In this document: one piece after another, positions 39,048 through 53,813 of the stretch
Layout: the number at the start of each line of letters is the position of its first letter
Numbering within the stretch: position 1 is the stretch's first letter
Source of the DNA: Auanema rhodensis
Taxonomy: Eukaryota; Nematoda; Chromadorea; Rhabditida; Rhabditidae
Reading direction: 5' to 3'
Assembly: GCA_964057225.1 (NCBI GenBank)
Contig: OZ059895.1
Span: 19,478,688 to 19,542,687, forward strand
Length of the DNA: 64,000 nt
Notes under the pieces: model-generated
Database searches by the model: none
What the model was told of the DNA's origin: nothing
The model's input: only the letters and a program-made list of their open reading frames with translations
Program-made: the position numbers and the translations under genes

Positions 39048-40279
39048 GACTAATATGGACATGAGAAATCTAATTTTGAAAACCGCATCTCTTCATCTTT
39101 CATGTGAAGCGAGTTACATATCAAGTGCACATCACGTGTACACTTAATCAGCATAAATTAAAGTTCACGTAAATTTCAAAGTCATGGTTAACATGCACCA
39201 ATATCAATAAAAATTTGTTTTTAGACTAATATGGACATGGGGAATCTATTTTTGAAAACCGCATCTCTTCATCTTTCACGTGAAGCGAGTTACATACCAA
39301 GTGCACATCACGTGTACACTTAATTAGCATAAATTAAAGTTCACGTAAATTTCAAAGTCATGGTTACCATGCACCAATATCAATAAAAATTTGTTTTAAG
39401 ACTAATATGGACATGAGAAATCTAATTTTGAAAACCGCATCTCTTCATCTTTCACGTAAAGCGAGTTACATATCAAGTGCACATCACGTGTACACTTAAT
39501 TAACATAAATTAAAGTTCACGTAAATTTCAAAGTCATGGTTAACATGCACCAATATCAATAAAAATTTGTTTTTAGACTAATATGGACATGGGGAATCTA
39601 ATTTTGAAAACCGCATCTCTTTATCTCTCACGTGAAGCGAGTTACATACCAAGTGCACATCACGTGTACATTTAATTAGCATAAATTAGAGTTCACGTAA
39701 ATTTCAAAGTCATGGTTACCATGCACCAATATCAATAAAAATTTGTTTTAAGACTAATATGGACATGAGAAATCTAATTTTGAAAACCGCATCTCTTCAT
39801 CTTTCACGTGAAGCGAGTTACATACCAAGTGCACATCACGTGTACACTTAATTAGCATAAATTAAAGTTCACGTAAATTTCAAAGTCATGGTTACCATGC
39901 ACCAATATCAATAAAAATTTGTTTTAAGACTAATATGGACATGAGAAATCTAATTTTGAAAACCGCATCTCTTTCTCTTTGACGTGAAGCGAGTTACATA
40001 CCAAGTGCACATCACGTGTACACTTAATTAGCATAAATTAAAGTTCACGTAAATTTCAAAGTCATGGTTACCATGCACCAATATCAATAAAAATTTGTTT
40101 TAAGACTAATATGGACATGAGAAATCTAATTTTGAAAACCGCATCTCTTTCTCTTTGACGTGAAGCGAGTTACATACCAAGTGCACATCACGTGTACATT
40201 TAATTAGCATAAATTAGAGTTCACGTAAATTTCAAAGTCATGGTTACCATGCACCAATATCAATAAAAATTTGTTTTTA
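39048..40279. repeat. Seven-monomer connecting segment rich in gagaaa-type copies
   Basis: Seven 176-bp monomers with no length change. They carry catgtgaagc with aatcagc, tatttttg, cacgtaaagc with ttaacat, tatctctcacg with attagag, and three gagaaa monomers, two of which have ctttctctttgacg. The gagaaa monomers here have accaag instead of the atcaag that normally goes with them, so they look recombinant. The first four match 49238-49978. Confidence 0.78.
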
Positions 40280-42914
40280 GACTAATATGGACATGGGGAA
40301 TCTAATTTTGAAAACCACATCTCTTTATCTTTCACGTGAAGCGAGTTACATACCAAGTGCACATCACGTGTACATTGAATTAGCATAAATTAAAGTTCAC
40401 GTAAATTTCAAAGTCATGGTTACCATGCACCAAGATCAAAAAAAATTTGTTTTAAGACTAATATAGACATGAGAAATCTAATTTTGAAAACCGCATCTCT
40501 TCATCTTTCACGTGAAGCGAGTTACATATCAAGTGCACATCACGTGTACACTTAATTAGCATAAATTAAAGTTCACGTAAATTTCAAAGTCATGGTTAAC
40601 ATGCACCAATATCAATAAAAATTTGTTTTAAGACTAATATGGACATGGGGAATCTAATTTTGAAAACTGCATCTCTTTATCTTTCACGTGAAGCGAGTTA
40701 CATACCAAGTGCACATCACGTGTACATTTAATTAGCATAAATTAAAGTTCACGTAAATTTCAAAGTCATGGTTAACATGCACCAATATCAATAAAAATTT
40801 TTTTTAGACTAATATGGACATGGGGAATCTAATTTTGAAAACCGCATCTCTTTATCTTTCACGTGAAGCGAGTTACATACCAAGTGCACATCACGTGTAC
40901 ACTTAATTAGCATAAATTAAAGTTCACGTAAATTTCAAAGTCATGGTTACCATGCACCAATATCAATAAAAATTTTTAGATTAATATGGACATGGGGAAT
41001 CTAATTTTGAAAACCACATCTCTTTATCTTTCACGTGAAGCGAGTTACATACCAAGTGCACATCACGTGTACATTGAATTAGCATAAATTAAAGTTCACG
41101 TAAATTTCAAAGTCATGGTTACCATGCACCAATATCAATAAAAATTTGTTTTTAGACTAATATGGACATGGGGAATCTAATTTTGAAAACCACATCTCTT
41201 TATCTTTCACGTGAAGCGAGTTACATACCAAGTGCACATCACGTGTACATTTAATTAGCATAAATTAAAGTTCACGTAAATTTCAAAGTCATGGTTAACA
41301 TGCACCAATATCAATAAAAATTTGTTTTTAGACTAATATGGACATGGGGAATCTAATTTTGAAAACCGCATCTCTTTATCGTTCACGTCAAGCGAGTTAC
41401 ATACCAAGTGCACATCACGTGTACATTTAATTAGCATAAATTAAAGTTCACGTAAATTTCAAAGTCGTGGTTACCATGCACCAATATCAATAAAAATTTG
41501 TTTTAAGACTAATATGGACATGAGAAATCTAATTTTGAAAACCGCATCTCTTCATCTTTCATGTGAAGCGAGTTACATATCAAGTGCACATCACGTGTAC
41601 ACTTAATCAGCATAAATTAAAGTTCACGTAAATTTCAAAGTCATGGTTAACATGCACCAATATCAATAAAAATTTGTTTTTAGACTAATATGGACATGGG
41701 GAATCTAATTTTGAAAACCACATCTCTTCATCTTTCACGTGAAGCGAGTTACATACCAAGTGCACATCACGTGTACACTTAATTAGCATAAATTAAAGTT
41801 CACGTAAATTTCAAAGTCATGGTTACCATGCACCAATATCAATAAAAATTTGTTTTAAGACTAATATGGACATGAGAAATCTAATTTTGAAAACCGCATC
41901 TCTTCATCTTTCACGTAAAGCGAGTTACATATCAAGTGCACATCACGTGTACACTTAATTAACATAAATTAAAGTTCACGTAAATTTCAAAGTCATGGTT
42001 AACATGCACCAATATCAATAAAAATTTGTTTTTAGACTAATATGGACATGGGGAATCTAATTTTGAAAACCGCATCTCTTTATCTCTCACGTGAAGCGAG
42101 TTACATACCAAGTGCACATCACGTGTACATTTAATTAGCATAAATTAGAGTTCACGTAAATTTCAAAGTCATGGTTACTATGCACCAATATCAATAAAAA
42201 TTTGTTTTAAGACTAATATGGACATGAGAAATCTAATTTTGAAAACCGCATCTCTTCATCTTTCACGTGAAGCGAGTTACATACCAAGTGCACATCACGT
42301 GTACACTTAATTAGCATAAATTAAAGTTCACGTAAATTTCAAAGTCATGGTTACCATGCACCAATATCAATAAAAATTTGTTTTAAGACTAATATGGACA
42401 TGAGAAATCTAATTTTGAAAACCGCATCTCTTTCTCTTTGACGTGAAGCGAGTTACATACCAAGTGCACATCACGTGTACATTTAATTAGCATAAATTAG
42501 AGTTCACGTAAATTTCAAAGTCATGGTTACCATGCACCAATATCAATAAAAATTTGTTTTAAGACTAATATGGACATGAGAAATCTAATTTTGAAAACCG
42601 CATCTCTTCATCTTTCACGTGAAGCGAGTTACATACCAAGTGCACATCACGTGTACACTTAATTAGCATAAATTAAAGTTCACGTAAATTTCAAAGTCAT
42701 GGTTACCATGCACCAATATCAATAAAAATTTGTTTTAAGACTAATATGGACATGAGAAATCTAATTTTGAAAACCGCATCTCTTTCTCTTTGACGTGAAG
42801 CGAGTTACATACCAAGTGCACATCACGTGTACATTTAATTAGCATAAATTAGAGTTCACGTAAATTTCAAAGTCATGGTTACCATGCACCAATATCAATA
42901 AAAATTTGTTTTTA
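40280..42914. repeat. 15-mer higher-order repeat (2635 bp), copy 1
   Basis: Period 2635 bp (15 x 176 less five: one A5-T8 and one 4-bp tract loss). Marks: caagatc with atagac (40431), aactgc, A5-T8 (about 40800), agattaat after the 4-bp loss (about 40979), atcgttcacgtcaagc, catgtg with aatcagc, ttaacat, tatctctcacg (42080), ggttactatg (about 42174), and two ctttctctttgacg monomers. All return at 2635-bp steps. Confidence 0.9.
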
Positions 42915-45549
42915 GACTAATATGGACATGGGGAATCTAATTTTGAAAACCACATCTCTTTATCTTTCACGTGAAGCGAGTTACATACCAAGTGCACATC
43001 ACGTGTACATTGAATTAGCATAAATTAAAGTTCACGTAAATTTCAAAGTCATGGTTACCATGCACCAAGATCAAAAAAAATTTGTTTTAAGACTAATATA
43101 GACATGAGAAATCTAATTTTGAAAACCGCATCTCTTCATCTTTCACGTGAAGCGAGTTACATATCAAGTGCACATCACGTGTACACTTAATTAGCATAAA
43201 TTAAAGTTCACGTAAATTTCAAAGTCATGGTTAACATGCACCAATATCAATAAAAATTTGTTTTAAGACTAATATGGACATGGGGAATCTAATTTTGAAA
43301 ACTGCATCTCTTTATCTTTCACGTGAAGCGAGTTACATACCAAGTGCACATCACGTGTACATTTAATTAGCATAAATTAAAGTTCACGTAAATTTCAAAG
43401 TCATGGTTAACATGCACCAATATCAATAAAAATTTTTTTTAGACTAATATGGACATGGGGAATCTAATTTTGAAAACCGCATCTCTTTATCTTTCACGTG
43501 AAGCGAGTTACATACCAAGTGCACATCACGTGTACACTTAATTAGCATAAATTAAAGTTCACGTAAATTTCAAAGTCATGGTTACCATGCACCAATATCA
43601 ATAAAAATTTTTAGATTAATATGGACATGGGGAATCTAATTTTGAAAACCACATCTCTTTATCTTTCACGTGAAGCGAGTTACATACCAAGTGCACATCA
43701 CGTGTACATTGAATTAGCATAAATTAAAGTTCACGTAAATTTCAAAGTCATGGTTACCATGCACCAATATCAATAAAAATTTGTTTTAAGACTAATATGG
43801 ACATGAGAAATCTAATTTTGAAAACCGCATCTCTTTCTCTTTGACGTGAAGCGAGTTACATACCAAGTGCACATCACGTGTACATTTAATTAGCATAAAT
43901 TAGAGTTCACGTAAATTTCAAAGTCATGGTTACCATGCACCAATATCAATAAAAATTTGTTTTTAGACTAATATGGACATGGGGAATCTAATTTTGAAAA
44001 CCGCATCTCTTTATCGTTCACGTCAAGCGAGTTACATACCAAGTGCACATCACGTGTACATTTAATTAGCATAAATTAAAGTTCACGTAAATTTCAAAGT
44101 CGTGGTTACCATGCACCAATATCAATAAAAATTTGTTTTAAGACTAATATGGACATGAGAAATCTAATTTTGAAAACCGCATCTCTTCATCTTTCATGTG
44201 AAGCGAGTTACATATCAAGTGCACATCACGTGTACACTTAATCAGCATAAATTAAAGTTCACGTAAATTTCAAAGTCATGGTTAACATGCACCAATATCA
44301 ATAAAAATTTGTTTTTAGACTAATATGGACATGGGGAATCTAATTTTGAAAACCACATCTCTTCATCTTTCACGTGAAGCGAGTTACATACCAAGTGCAC
44401 ATCACGTGTACACTTAATTAGCATAAATTAAAGTTCACGTAAATTTCAAAGTCATGGTTACCATGCACCAATATCAATAAAAATTTGTTTTAAGACTAAT
44501 ATGGACATGAGAAATCTAATTTTGAAAACCGCATCTCTTCATCTTTCACGTAAAGCGAGTTACATATCAAGTGCACATCACGTGTACACTTAATTAACAT
44601 AAATTAAAGTTCACGTAAATTTCAAAGTCATGGTTAACATGCACCAATATCAATAAAAATTTGTTTTTAGACTAATATGGACATGGGGAATCTAATTTTG
44701 AAAACCGCATCTCTTTATCTCTCACGTGAAGCGAGTTACATACCAAGTGCACATCACGTGTACATTTAATTAGCATAAATTAGAGTTCACGTAAATTTCA
44801 AAGTCATGGTTACTATGCACCAATATCAATAAAAATTTGTTTTAAGACTAATATGGACATGAGAAATCTAATTTTGAAAACCGCATCTCTTCATCTTTCA
44901 CGTGAAGCGAGTTACATACCAAGTGCACATCACGTGTACACTTAATTAGCATAAATTAAAGTTCACGTAAATTTCAAAGTCATGGTTACCATGCACCAAT
45001 ATCAATAAAAATTTGTTTTAAGACTAATATGGACATGAGAAATCTAATTTTGAAAACCGCATCTCTTTCTCTTTGACGTGAAGCGAGTTACATACCAAGT
45101 GCACATCACGTGTACATTTAATTAGCATAAATTAGAGTTCACGTAAATTTCAAAGTCATGGTTACCATGCACCAATATCAATAAAAATTTGTTTTAAGAC
45201 TAATATGGACATGAGAAATCTAATTTTGAAAACCGCATCTCTTCATCTTTCACGTGAAGCGAGTTACATACCAAGTGCACATCACGTGTACACTTAATTA
45301 GCATAAATTAAAGTTCACGTAAATTTCAAAGTCATGGTTACCATGCACCAATATCAATAAAAATTTGTTTTAAGACTAATATGGACATGAGAAATCTAAT
45401 TTTGAAAACCGCATCTCTTTCTCTTTGACGTGAAGCGAGTTACATACCAAGTGCACATCACGTGTACATTTAATTAGCATAAATTAGAGTTCACGTAAAT
45501 TTCAAAGTCATGGTTACCATGCACCAATATCAATAAAAATTTGTTTTTA
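42915..45549. repeat. 15-mer higher-order repeat (2635 bp), copy 2
   Basis: Same order as copy 1 except one monomer. At 43790-43965 the expected gggg/cac/ggttaac monomer is replaced by a gagaaa/ctttctctttgacg/attagag monomer. That replacement matches the monomer that ends each unit (42739 and 45374). Unit length is unchanged. Other landmarks (ggttactatg about 44809, agattaat about 43614) match. Confidence 0.9.
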
Positions 45550-46600
45550 GACTAATATGGACATGGGGAATCTAATTTTGAAAACCACATCTCTTTATCT
45601 TTCACGTGAAGCGAGTTACATACCAAGTGCACATCACGTGTACATTGAATTAGCATAAATTAAAGTTCACGTAAATTTCAAAGTCATGGTTACCATGCAC
45701 CAAGATCAAAAAAAATTTGTTTTAAGACTAATATAGACATGAGAAATCTAATTTTGAAAACCGCATCTCTTCATCTTTCACGTGAAGCGAGTTACATATC
45801 AAGTGCACATCACGTGTACACTTAATTAGCATAAATTAAAGTTCACGTAAATTTCAAAGTCATGGTTAACATGCACCAATATCAATAAAAATTTGTTTTA
45901 AGACTAATATGGACATGGGGAATCTAATTTTGAAAACTGCATCTCTTTATCTTTCACGTGAAGCGAGTTACATACCAAGTGCACATCACGTGTACATTTA
46001 ATTAGCATAAATTAAAGTTCACGTAAATTTCAAAGTCATGGTTAACATGCACCAATATCAATAAAAATTTTTTTTAGACTAATATGGACATGGGGAATCT
46101 AATTTTGAAAACCGCATCTCTTTATCTTTCACGTGAAGCGAGTTACATACCAAGTGCACATCACGTGTACACTTAATTAGCATAAATTAAAGTTCACGTA
46201 AATTTCAAAGTCATGGTTACCATGCACCAATATCAATAAAAATTTTTAGATTAATATGGACATGGGGAATCTAATTTTGAAAACCACATCTCTTTATCTT
46301 TCACGTGAAGCGAGTTACATACCAAGTGCACATCACGTGTACATTGAATTAGCATAAATTAAAGTTCACGTAAATTTCAAAGTCATGGTTACCATGCACC
46401 AATATCAATAAAAATTTGTTTTTAGACTAATATGGACATGGGGAATCTAATTTTGAAAACCACATCTCTTTATCTTTCACGTGAAGCGAGTTACATACCA
46501 AGTGCACATCACGTGTACATTTAATTAGCATAAATTAAAGTTCACGTAAATTTCAAAGTCATGGTTAACATGCACCAATATCAATGAAAATTTGTTTTTA
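45550..46600. repeat. 15-mer higher-order repeat, copy 3 (truncated to 6 monomers)
   Basis: It follows copies 1 and 2 through caagatc (45701), aactgc, A5-T8 (about 46070) and agattaat (about 46250). At 46425 it has the copy-1 type of the monomer that is replaced in copy 2. After caatgaaaatt (46582) the sequence switches into the family of 36411-39788. Confidence 0.88.
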
Positions 46601-49600
46601 GACTAATATGGACATGGGGAATCTAATTTTGAAAACCGCATCTCTTTATCGTTCACGTCAAGCGAGTTACATACCAAGTGCACATCACGTGTACATTTAA
46701 TTAGCATAAATTAAAGTTCACGTAAATTTCAAAGTCGTGGTTACCATGCACCAATATCAAAAAAAATTTGTTTTAAGACTAATATGGACATGAGAAATCT
46801 AATTGTGAAAACCGCATCTCTTCATCTTTCACGTGAAGCGAGTTACATATCAAGTGCACATCACGTGTACACTTAATTAGCATAAATTAAAGTTCACGTA
46901 AATTTCAAAGTCATGGTTAACATGCACCAATATCAATAAAAATTTGTTTTAAGACTAATATGGACATGAGAAATCTAATTTTGAAAACCGCATCTCTTTA
47001 TCTTTCACGTGAAGCGAGTTACATATCAAGTGCACATCACGTGTACACTTAATTAGCATAAATTAAAGTTCACGTAAATTTCAAAGTCATGGTTAACATG
47101 CACCAATATCAATAAAAATTTGTTTTAACACTAATGTGGACATGGGGAATCTAATTTTGAAAACTGCATCTCTTTATCTTTCACGTGAAGCGAGTTACAT
47201 ACCAAGAGCACATCACGTGTACACTTAATTAGCATAAATTAAAGTTCACGTAAATTTCAAAGTCATGGTTACCATGCACCAATATCAATAAAAATTTGTT
47301 TTTAGACTAATATGGACATGGGGAATCTAATTTTGAAAACCACATCTCTTTATCTTTCACGTGAAGCGAGTTACATACCAAGTGCACATCACGTGTACAT
47401 TTAATTAGCATAAATTAAAGTTCACGTAAATTTCAAAGTCGTGGTTAACATGCACCAATATCAATAAAAATTTGTTTTTAGACTAATATGGACATGGGAA
47501 TCTAATTTTGAAAACCACATCTCTTTATCTTTCACGTGAAGCGAGTTACATACCAAGTGCACATCACGTGTACATTTAATTAGCATAAATTAAAGTTCAC
47601 GTAAATTTCAAAGTCATGGTTACCATGCACCAATATCAAAAAAAATTTGTTTTAAGACTAATATGGACATGAGAAATCTAATTTTGAAAACCGCATCTCT
47701 TCATCTTTCACGTGAAGCGAGTTACATATCAAGTGCACATCACGTGTACACTTAATTAGCATAAATTAAAGTTCACGTAAATTTCAAAGTCATGGTTAAC
47801 ATGCACCAATATTAATAAAAATTTGTTTTAAGACTAATATGGACATGGGGAATCTAATTTTGAAAACTGCATCTCTTTATCTTTCACGTGAAGCGAGTTA
47901 CATACCAAGTGCACATCACGTGTACATTTAATTAGCATAAATTAAAGTTCACGTAAATTTCAAAGTCATGGTTAACATGCACCAATATCAATAAAAATTT
48001 TTTTTAGACTAATATGGACATGGGGAATCTAATTTTGAAAACCGCATCTCTTTATCTTTCACGTGAAGCGAGTTACATACCAAGTGCACATCACGTGTAC
48101 ACTTAATTAGCATAAATTAAAGTTCACGTAAATTTCAAAGTCATGGTTACCATGCACCAATATCAATAAAAATTTGTTTTTAGACTAATATGGACATGGG
48201 GAATCTAATTTTGAAAACCACATCTCTTTATCTTTCACGTGAAGCGAGTTACATACCAAGTGCACATCACGTGTACATTGAATTAGCATAAATTAAAGTT
48301 CACGTAAATTTCAAAGTCATGGTTACCATGCACCAATATCAATAAAAATTTGTTTTTAGACTAATATGGACATGGGGAATCTAATTTTGAAAACCGCATC
48401 TCTTCATCTTTCACGTAAAGCGAGTTACATATCAAGTGCACATCACGTGTACACTTAATTAGCATAAATTAAAGTTCACGTAAATTTCAAAGTCATGGTT
48501 AACATGCACCAATATCAATAAAAATTTGTTTTTAGACTAATATGGACAGGGGGAATCTAATTTTGAAAACCGCATCTCTTCATCTTTCACGTGAAGCGAG
48601 TTACATATCAAGTGCACATCACGTGTACACTTAATTAGCATAAATTAAAGTTCACGTAAATTTCAAAGTCATGGTTAACATGCACCGATATCAATAAAAA
48701 ATTTTTTTAGACTAATATGGACATGGGGAATCTAATTTTGAAAACCGCATCTCTTTCTCTTTGACGTGAAGCGAGTTACATACCAAGTGCACATCACGTG
48801 TACACTTAATTAGCATAAATTAAAGTTCACGTAAATTTCAAAGTCATGGTTACCATGCACCAATATCAATAAAAATTTGTTTTTAGACTAATATGGACAT
48901 GGGGAATCTAATTTTGAAAACCACATCTCTTCATCTTTCACGTGAAGCGAGTTACATACCAAGTGCACATCACGTGTACATTGAATTAGCATAAATTAAA
49001 GTTCACGTAAATTTCAAAGTCATGGTTACCATGCACCAATATCAATAAAAATTTGTTTTTAGACTAATATGGACATGGGGAATCTAATTTTGAAAACCGC
49101 ATCTCTTTATCTTTCACGTGAAGCGAGTTACATACCAAGTGCACATCACGTGTACATTTAATTAGCATAAATTAAAGTTCACGTAAATTTCAAAGTCATG
49201 GTTACCATGCACCAATATCAATAAAAATTTGTTTTAAGACTAATATGGACATGAGAAATCTAATTTTGAAAACCGCATCTCTTCATCTTTCATGTGAAGC
49301 GAGTTACATATCAAGTGCACATCACGTGTACACTTAATCAGCATAAATTAAAGTTCACGTAAATTTCAAAGTCATGGTTAACATGCACCAATATCAATAA
49401 AAATTTGTTTTTAGACTAATATGGACATGGGGAATCTATTTTTGAAAACCGCATCTCTTCATCTTTCACGTGAAGCGAGTTACATACCAAGTGCACATCA
49501 CGTGTACACTTAATTAGCATAAATTAAAGTTCACGTAAATTTCAAAGTCATGGTTACCATGCACCAATATCAATAAAAATTTGTTTTAAGACTAATATGG

Positions 49601-49978
49601 ACATGAGAAATCTAATTTTGAAAACCGCATCTCTTCATCTTTCACGTAAAGCGAGTTACATATCAAGTGCACATCACGTGTACACTTAATTAACATAAAT
49701 TAAAGTTCACGTAAATTTCAAAGTCATGGTTAACATGCACCAATATCAATAAAAATTTGTTTTTAGACTAATATGGACATGGGGAATCTAATTTTGAAAA
49801 CCGCATCTCTTTATCTCTCACGTGAAGCGAGTTACATACCAAGTGCACATCACGTGTACATTTAATTAGCATAAATTAGAGTTCACGTAAATTTCAAAGT
49901 CATGGTTACCATGCACCAATATCAATAAAAATTTGTTTTAAGACTAATATGGACATGAGAAATCTAATTTTGAAAACC
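46601..49978. repeat. Second copy of 36411-39788 (offset 10190 bp)
   Basis: Landmarks recur at a constant 10190 bp: atcgttc, aacact (36937 and 47127), tatggacagg (38351 and 48541), caccgatatc, catgtg with aatcagc (39.1 and 49.3 kb), tatctctc (39621 and 49811). Similarity stops at 39789/49979, where ccgc becomes ccac. Differences seen inside are aattgtg (about 46804), gcacatc in place of gcacgtc (about 47034) and gaagcg in place of gaaacg (about 47717). Confidence 0.88.
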
Positions 49979-52405
49979 ACATCTCTTTATCTTTCACGTG
50001 AAGCGAGTTACATACCAAGTGCACATCACGTGTACACTTAATTAGCATAAATTAAAGTTCACGTAAATTTCAAAGTCATGGTTACCATGCACCAATATCA
50101 ATAAAAATTTGTTTTTAGACTAATATGGACATGGGGAATCTAATTTTGAAAACCACATCTCTTTATCTTTCACGTGAAGCGAGTTACATACCAAGTGCAC
50201 ATCACGTGTACATTGAATTAGCATAAATTAAAGTTCACGTAAATTTCAAAGTCATGGTTACCATGCACCAATATCAATAAAAATTTGTTTCAAGACTAAT
50301 ATGGACATGAGAAATCTAATTTTGAAAACCGCATCTCTTCATCTTTCACGTGAAGCGAGTTACATACCAAGTGCACATCACGTGTACATTGAATTAGCAT
50401 AAATTAAAGTTCACGTAAATTTCAAAGTCATGGTTACCATGCACCAATATCAATAAAAATTTGTTTTTAGACTAATATGGACATGGGGAATCTAATTTTG
50501 AAAACCGCATCTCTTTATCTTTCACGTGAAGCGAGTTACATACCAAGTGCACATCACGTGTACACTTAATTAGCATAAATTAAAGTTCGCGTAAATTTCA
50601 AAGTCATGGTTACCATGCACCAATATCAATAAAAATTTGTTTTTAGACTAATATGGACATGGGGAATCTAATTTTGAAAACCGCATCTCTTTATCTCTCA
50701 CGTGAAGCGAGTTACATACCAAGTGCACATCACGTGTACATTTAATTAGCATAAATTAAAGTTCACGTAAATTTCAAAGTCATGGTTACCATGCACCAAT
50801 ATCAATAAAAATTTGTTTTTAGACTAATATGGACATGGGGAATCTAATTTTGAAAACCACATCTCTTTATCTTTCACGTGAAGCGAGTTACATACCAAGT
50901 GCACATCACGTGTACACTTAATTAGCATAAATTAATGTTCACGTAAATTTCAAAGTCATGGTTACCATGCACCAATATCAATAAAAATTTGTTTTTAGAC
51001 TAATATGGACATGGGGAATCTAATTTTGAAAACCGCATCTCTTTATCTCTCACGTGAAGCGAGTTACATACCAAGTGCACATCACGTGTACATTTAATTA
51101 GCATAAATTAAAGTTCACGTAAATTTCAAAGTCATGGTTACCATGCACCAATATCAATAAAAACTTGTTTTAAGACTAATATGGACATGAGAAATCTAAT
51201 TTTGAAAACCGCATCTCTTCATCTTTCACGTGAAGCGAGTTACATATCAAGTGCACATCACGTGTACACTTAATTAGCATAAATTAAAGTTCACGTAATT
51301 TTCAAAGTCATGGTTAACATGCACCAATATCAATAAAAATTTGTTTTTAGACTAATATGGACATGGGGAATCTAATTTTGAAAACCACATCTCTTTATCT
51401 TTCACGTGAAGCGAGTTACATACCAAGTGCACATCACGTGTACATTGAATTAGCATAAATTAAAGTTCACGTAAATTTCAAAGTCATGGTTACCATGCAC
51501 CAATATCAATAAAAATTTGTTTTAAGACTAATATGGACATGAGAAATCTAATTTTGAAAACCGCATCTCTTCATCTTTCACGTGAAGCGAGTTACATACC
51601 AAGTGCACATCACGTGTACATTGAATTAGCATAAATTAAAGTTCACGTAAATTTCAAAGTCATGGTTACCATGCACCAATATCAATAAAAATTTGTTTTT
51701 AGACTAATATGGACATGGGGAATCTAATTTTGAAAACCGCATCTCTTTATCTTTCACGTGAAGCGAGTTACATACCAAGTGCACATCACGTGTACATTTA
51801 ATTAGCATAAATTAAAGTTCACGTAAATTTCAAAGTCATGGTTACCATGCACCAATATCAATAAAAATTTGTTTTAAGACTAATATGGACATGAGAAATC
51901 TAATTTTGAAAACCGCATCTCTTCATCTTTCATGTGAAGCGAGTTACATATCAAGTGCACATCACGTGTACACTTAATCAGCATAAATTAAAGTTCACGT
52001 AAATTTCAAAGTCATGGTTAACATGCACCAATATCAATAAAAATTTGTTTTTAGACTAATATGGACATGGGGAATCTAATTTTGAAAACCACATCTCTTT
52101 ATCTTTCACGTGAAGCGAGTTACATACCAAGTGCACATCACGTGTACATTGAATTAGCATAAATTAAAGTTCACGTAAATTTCAAAGTCATGGTTAACAT
52201 GCACCAATATCAATAAAAATTCGTTTTTAGACTAATATGGACATGGGGAATCTATTTTTGAAAACCGCATCTCTTCATCTTTCACGTGAAGCAAGTTACA
52301 TACCAAGTGCACATCACGTGTACACTTAATTAGCATAAATTAAAGTTCACGTAAATTTCGAAGTCATGGTTAACATGCACCAATATCAATAAAAATTTGT
52401 TTTTA
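49979..52405. repeat. Shuffled monomers without a clear HOR
   Basis: No single period dominates. Short series recur: the three monomers at 50118, 50294 and 50470 (cac/cattgaa; gagaaa/cattgaa; gggg/cgc) return at 51350 and again at 54166. Two tatctctcacg monomers (50646, 50998) lie 352 bp apart. Private marks are tttcaagac (about 50290), gttcgcg (about 50586), taatgttcacg (about 50935), cgtaattttc (about 51296) and aattcg (about 52219). Confidence 0.75.
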
Positions 52406-53813
52406 GACTAATATGGACATGGGGAATCTAATTTTGAAAACCGCATCTCTTTATCTTTCACGTGAAGCGAGTTACATACCAAGTGCACATCACGTGTACA
52501 TTTAATCAGCATAAATTAAAGTTCACGTAAATTTCAAAGTCATGGTTAACATGCACCAATATCAATAAAAATTTGTTTTTAGACTAATATGGACATGAGA
52601 AATCTAATTTTGAAAACCGCATCTCTTCATCTTTCATGTGAAGCGAGTTACATATCAAGTGCACATCACGTGTACATTGAATTAGCATAAATTAAAGTTC
52701 ACGTAAATTTCAAAGTCATGGTTAACATGCACCAATATCAATAAAAATTTGTTTTTAGACTAATATGGACATGGGGAATCTATTTTTGAAAACCGCATCT
52801 CTTCATCTTTCACGTGAAGCGAGTTACATACCAAGTGCACATCACGTGTACACTTAATTAGCATAAATTAAAGTTCACGTAAATTTCGAAGTCATGGTTA
52901 ACATGCACCAATATCAATAAAAATTTGTTTTTAGACTAATATGGACATGGGGAATCTAATTTTGAAAACCGCATCTCTTTATCTTTCACGTGAAGCGAGT
53001 TACATACCAAGTGCACATCACGTGTACATTTAATTAGCATAAATTAAAGTTCACGTAAATTTCGAAGTCATGGTTAACATGCACCAATATCAATAAAAAT
53101 TTGTTTTTAGACTAATATGGACATGGGGAATCTAATTTTGAAAACCGCATCTCTTTATCTTTCACGTGAAGCGAGTTACATACCAAGTGCACATCACGTG
53201 TACATTTAATCAGCATAAATTAAAGTTCACGTAAATTTCAAAGTCATGGTTAACATGCACCAATATCAATAAAAATTTGTTTTTAGACTAATATGGACAT
53301 GAGAAATCTAATTTTGAAAACCGCATCTCTTCATCTTTCATGTGAAGCGAGTTACATATCAAGTGCACATCACGTGTACATTGAATTAGCATAAATTAAA
53401 GTTCACGTAAATTTCAAAGTCATGGTTAACATGCACCAATATCAATAAAAATTTGTTTTTAGACTAATATGGACATGGGGAATCTATTTTTGAAAACCGC
53501 ATCTCTTCATCTTTCACGTGAAGCGAGTTACATACCAAGTGCACATCACGTGTACACTTAATTAGCATAAATTAAAGTTCACGTAAATTTCGAAGTCATG
53601 GTTAACATGCACCAATATCAATAAAAATTTGTTTTTAGACTAATATGGACATGGGGAATCTAATTTTGAAAACCGCATCTCTTTATCTTTCACGTGAAGC
53701 GAGTTACATACCAAGTGCACATCACGTGTACATTTAATTAGCATAAATTAAAGTTCACGTAAATTTCAAAGTCATGGTTACCATGCACCAATATCAATAA
53801 AAATTTATTTTAA
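52406..53813. repeat. 4-mer tandem duplication, 704-bp period (second locus)
   Basis: Monomers at 52406 (aatcagc), 52582 (gagaaa, catgtg, cattgaa), 52758 (tatttttg, tttcgaag) and 52934 (gggg, cgc) repeat at 53110, 53286, 53462 and 53638. The period is exactly 4 x 176. The fourth monomer differs at the end: copy 1 has tttcgaag and ggttaac, copy 2 has tttcaaag and ggttacc. The monomers are unrelated in order to the 4-mer at 11102. Confidence 0.85.
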
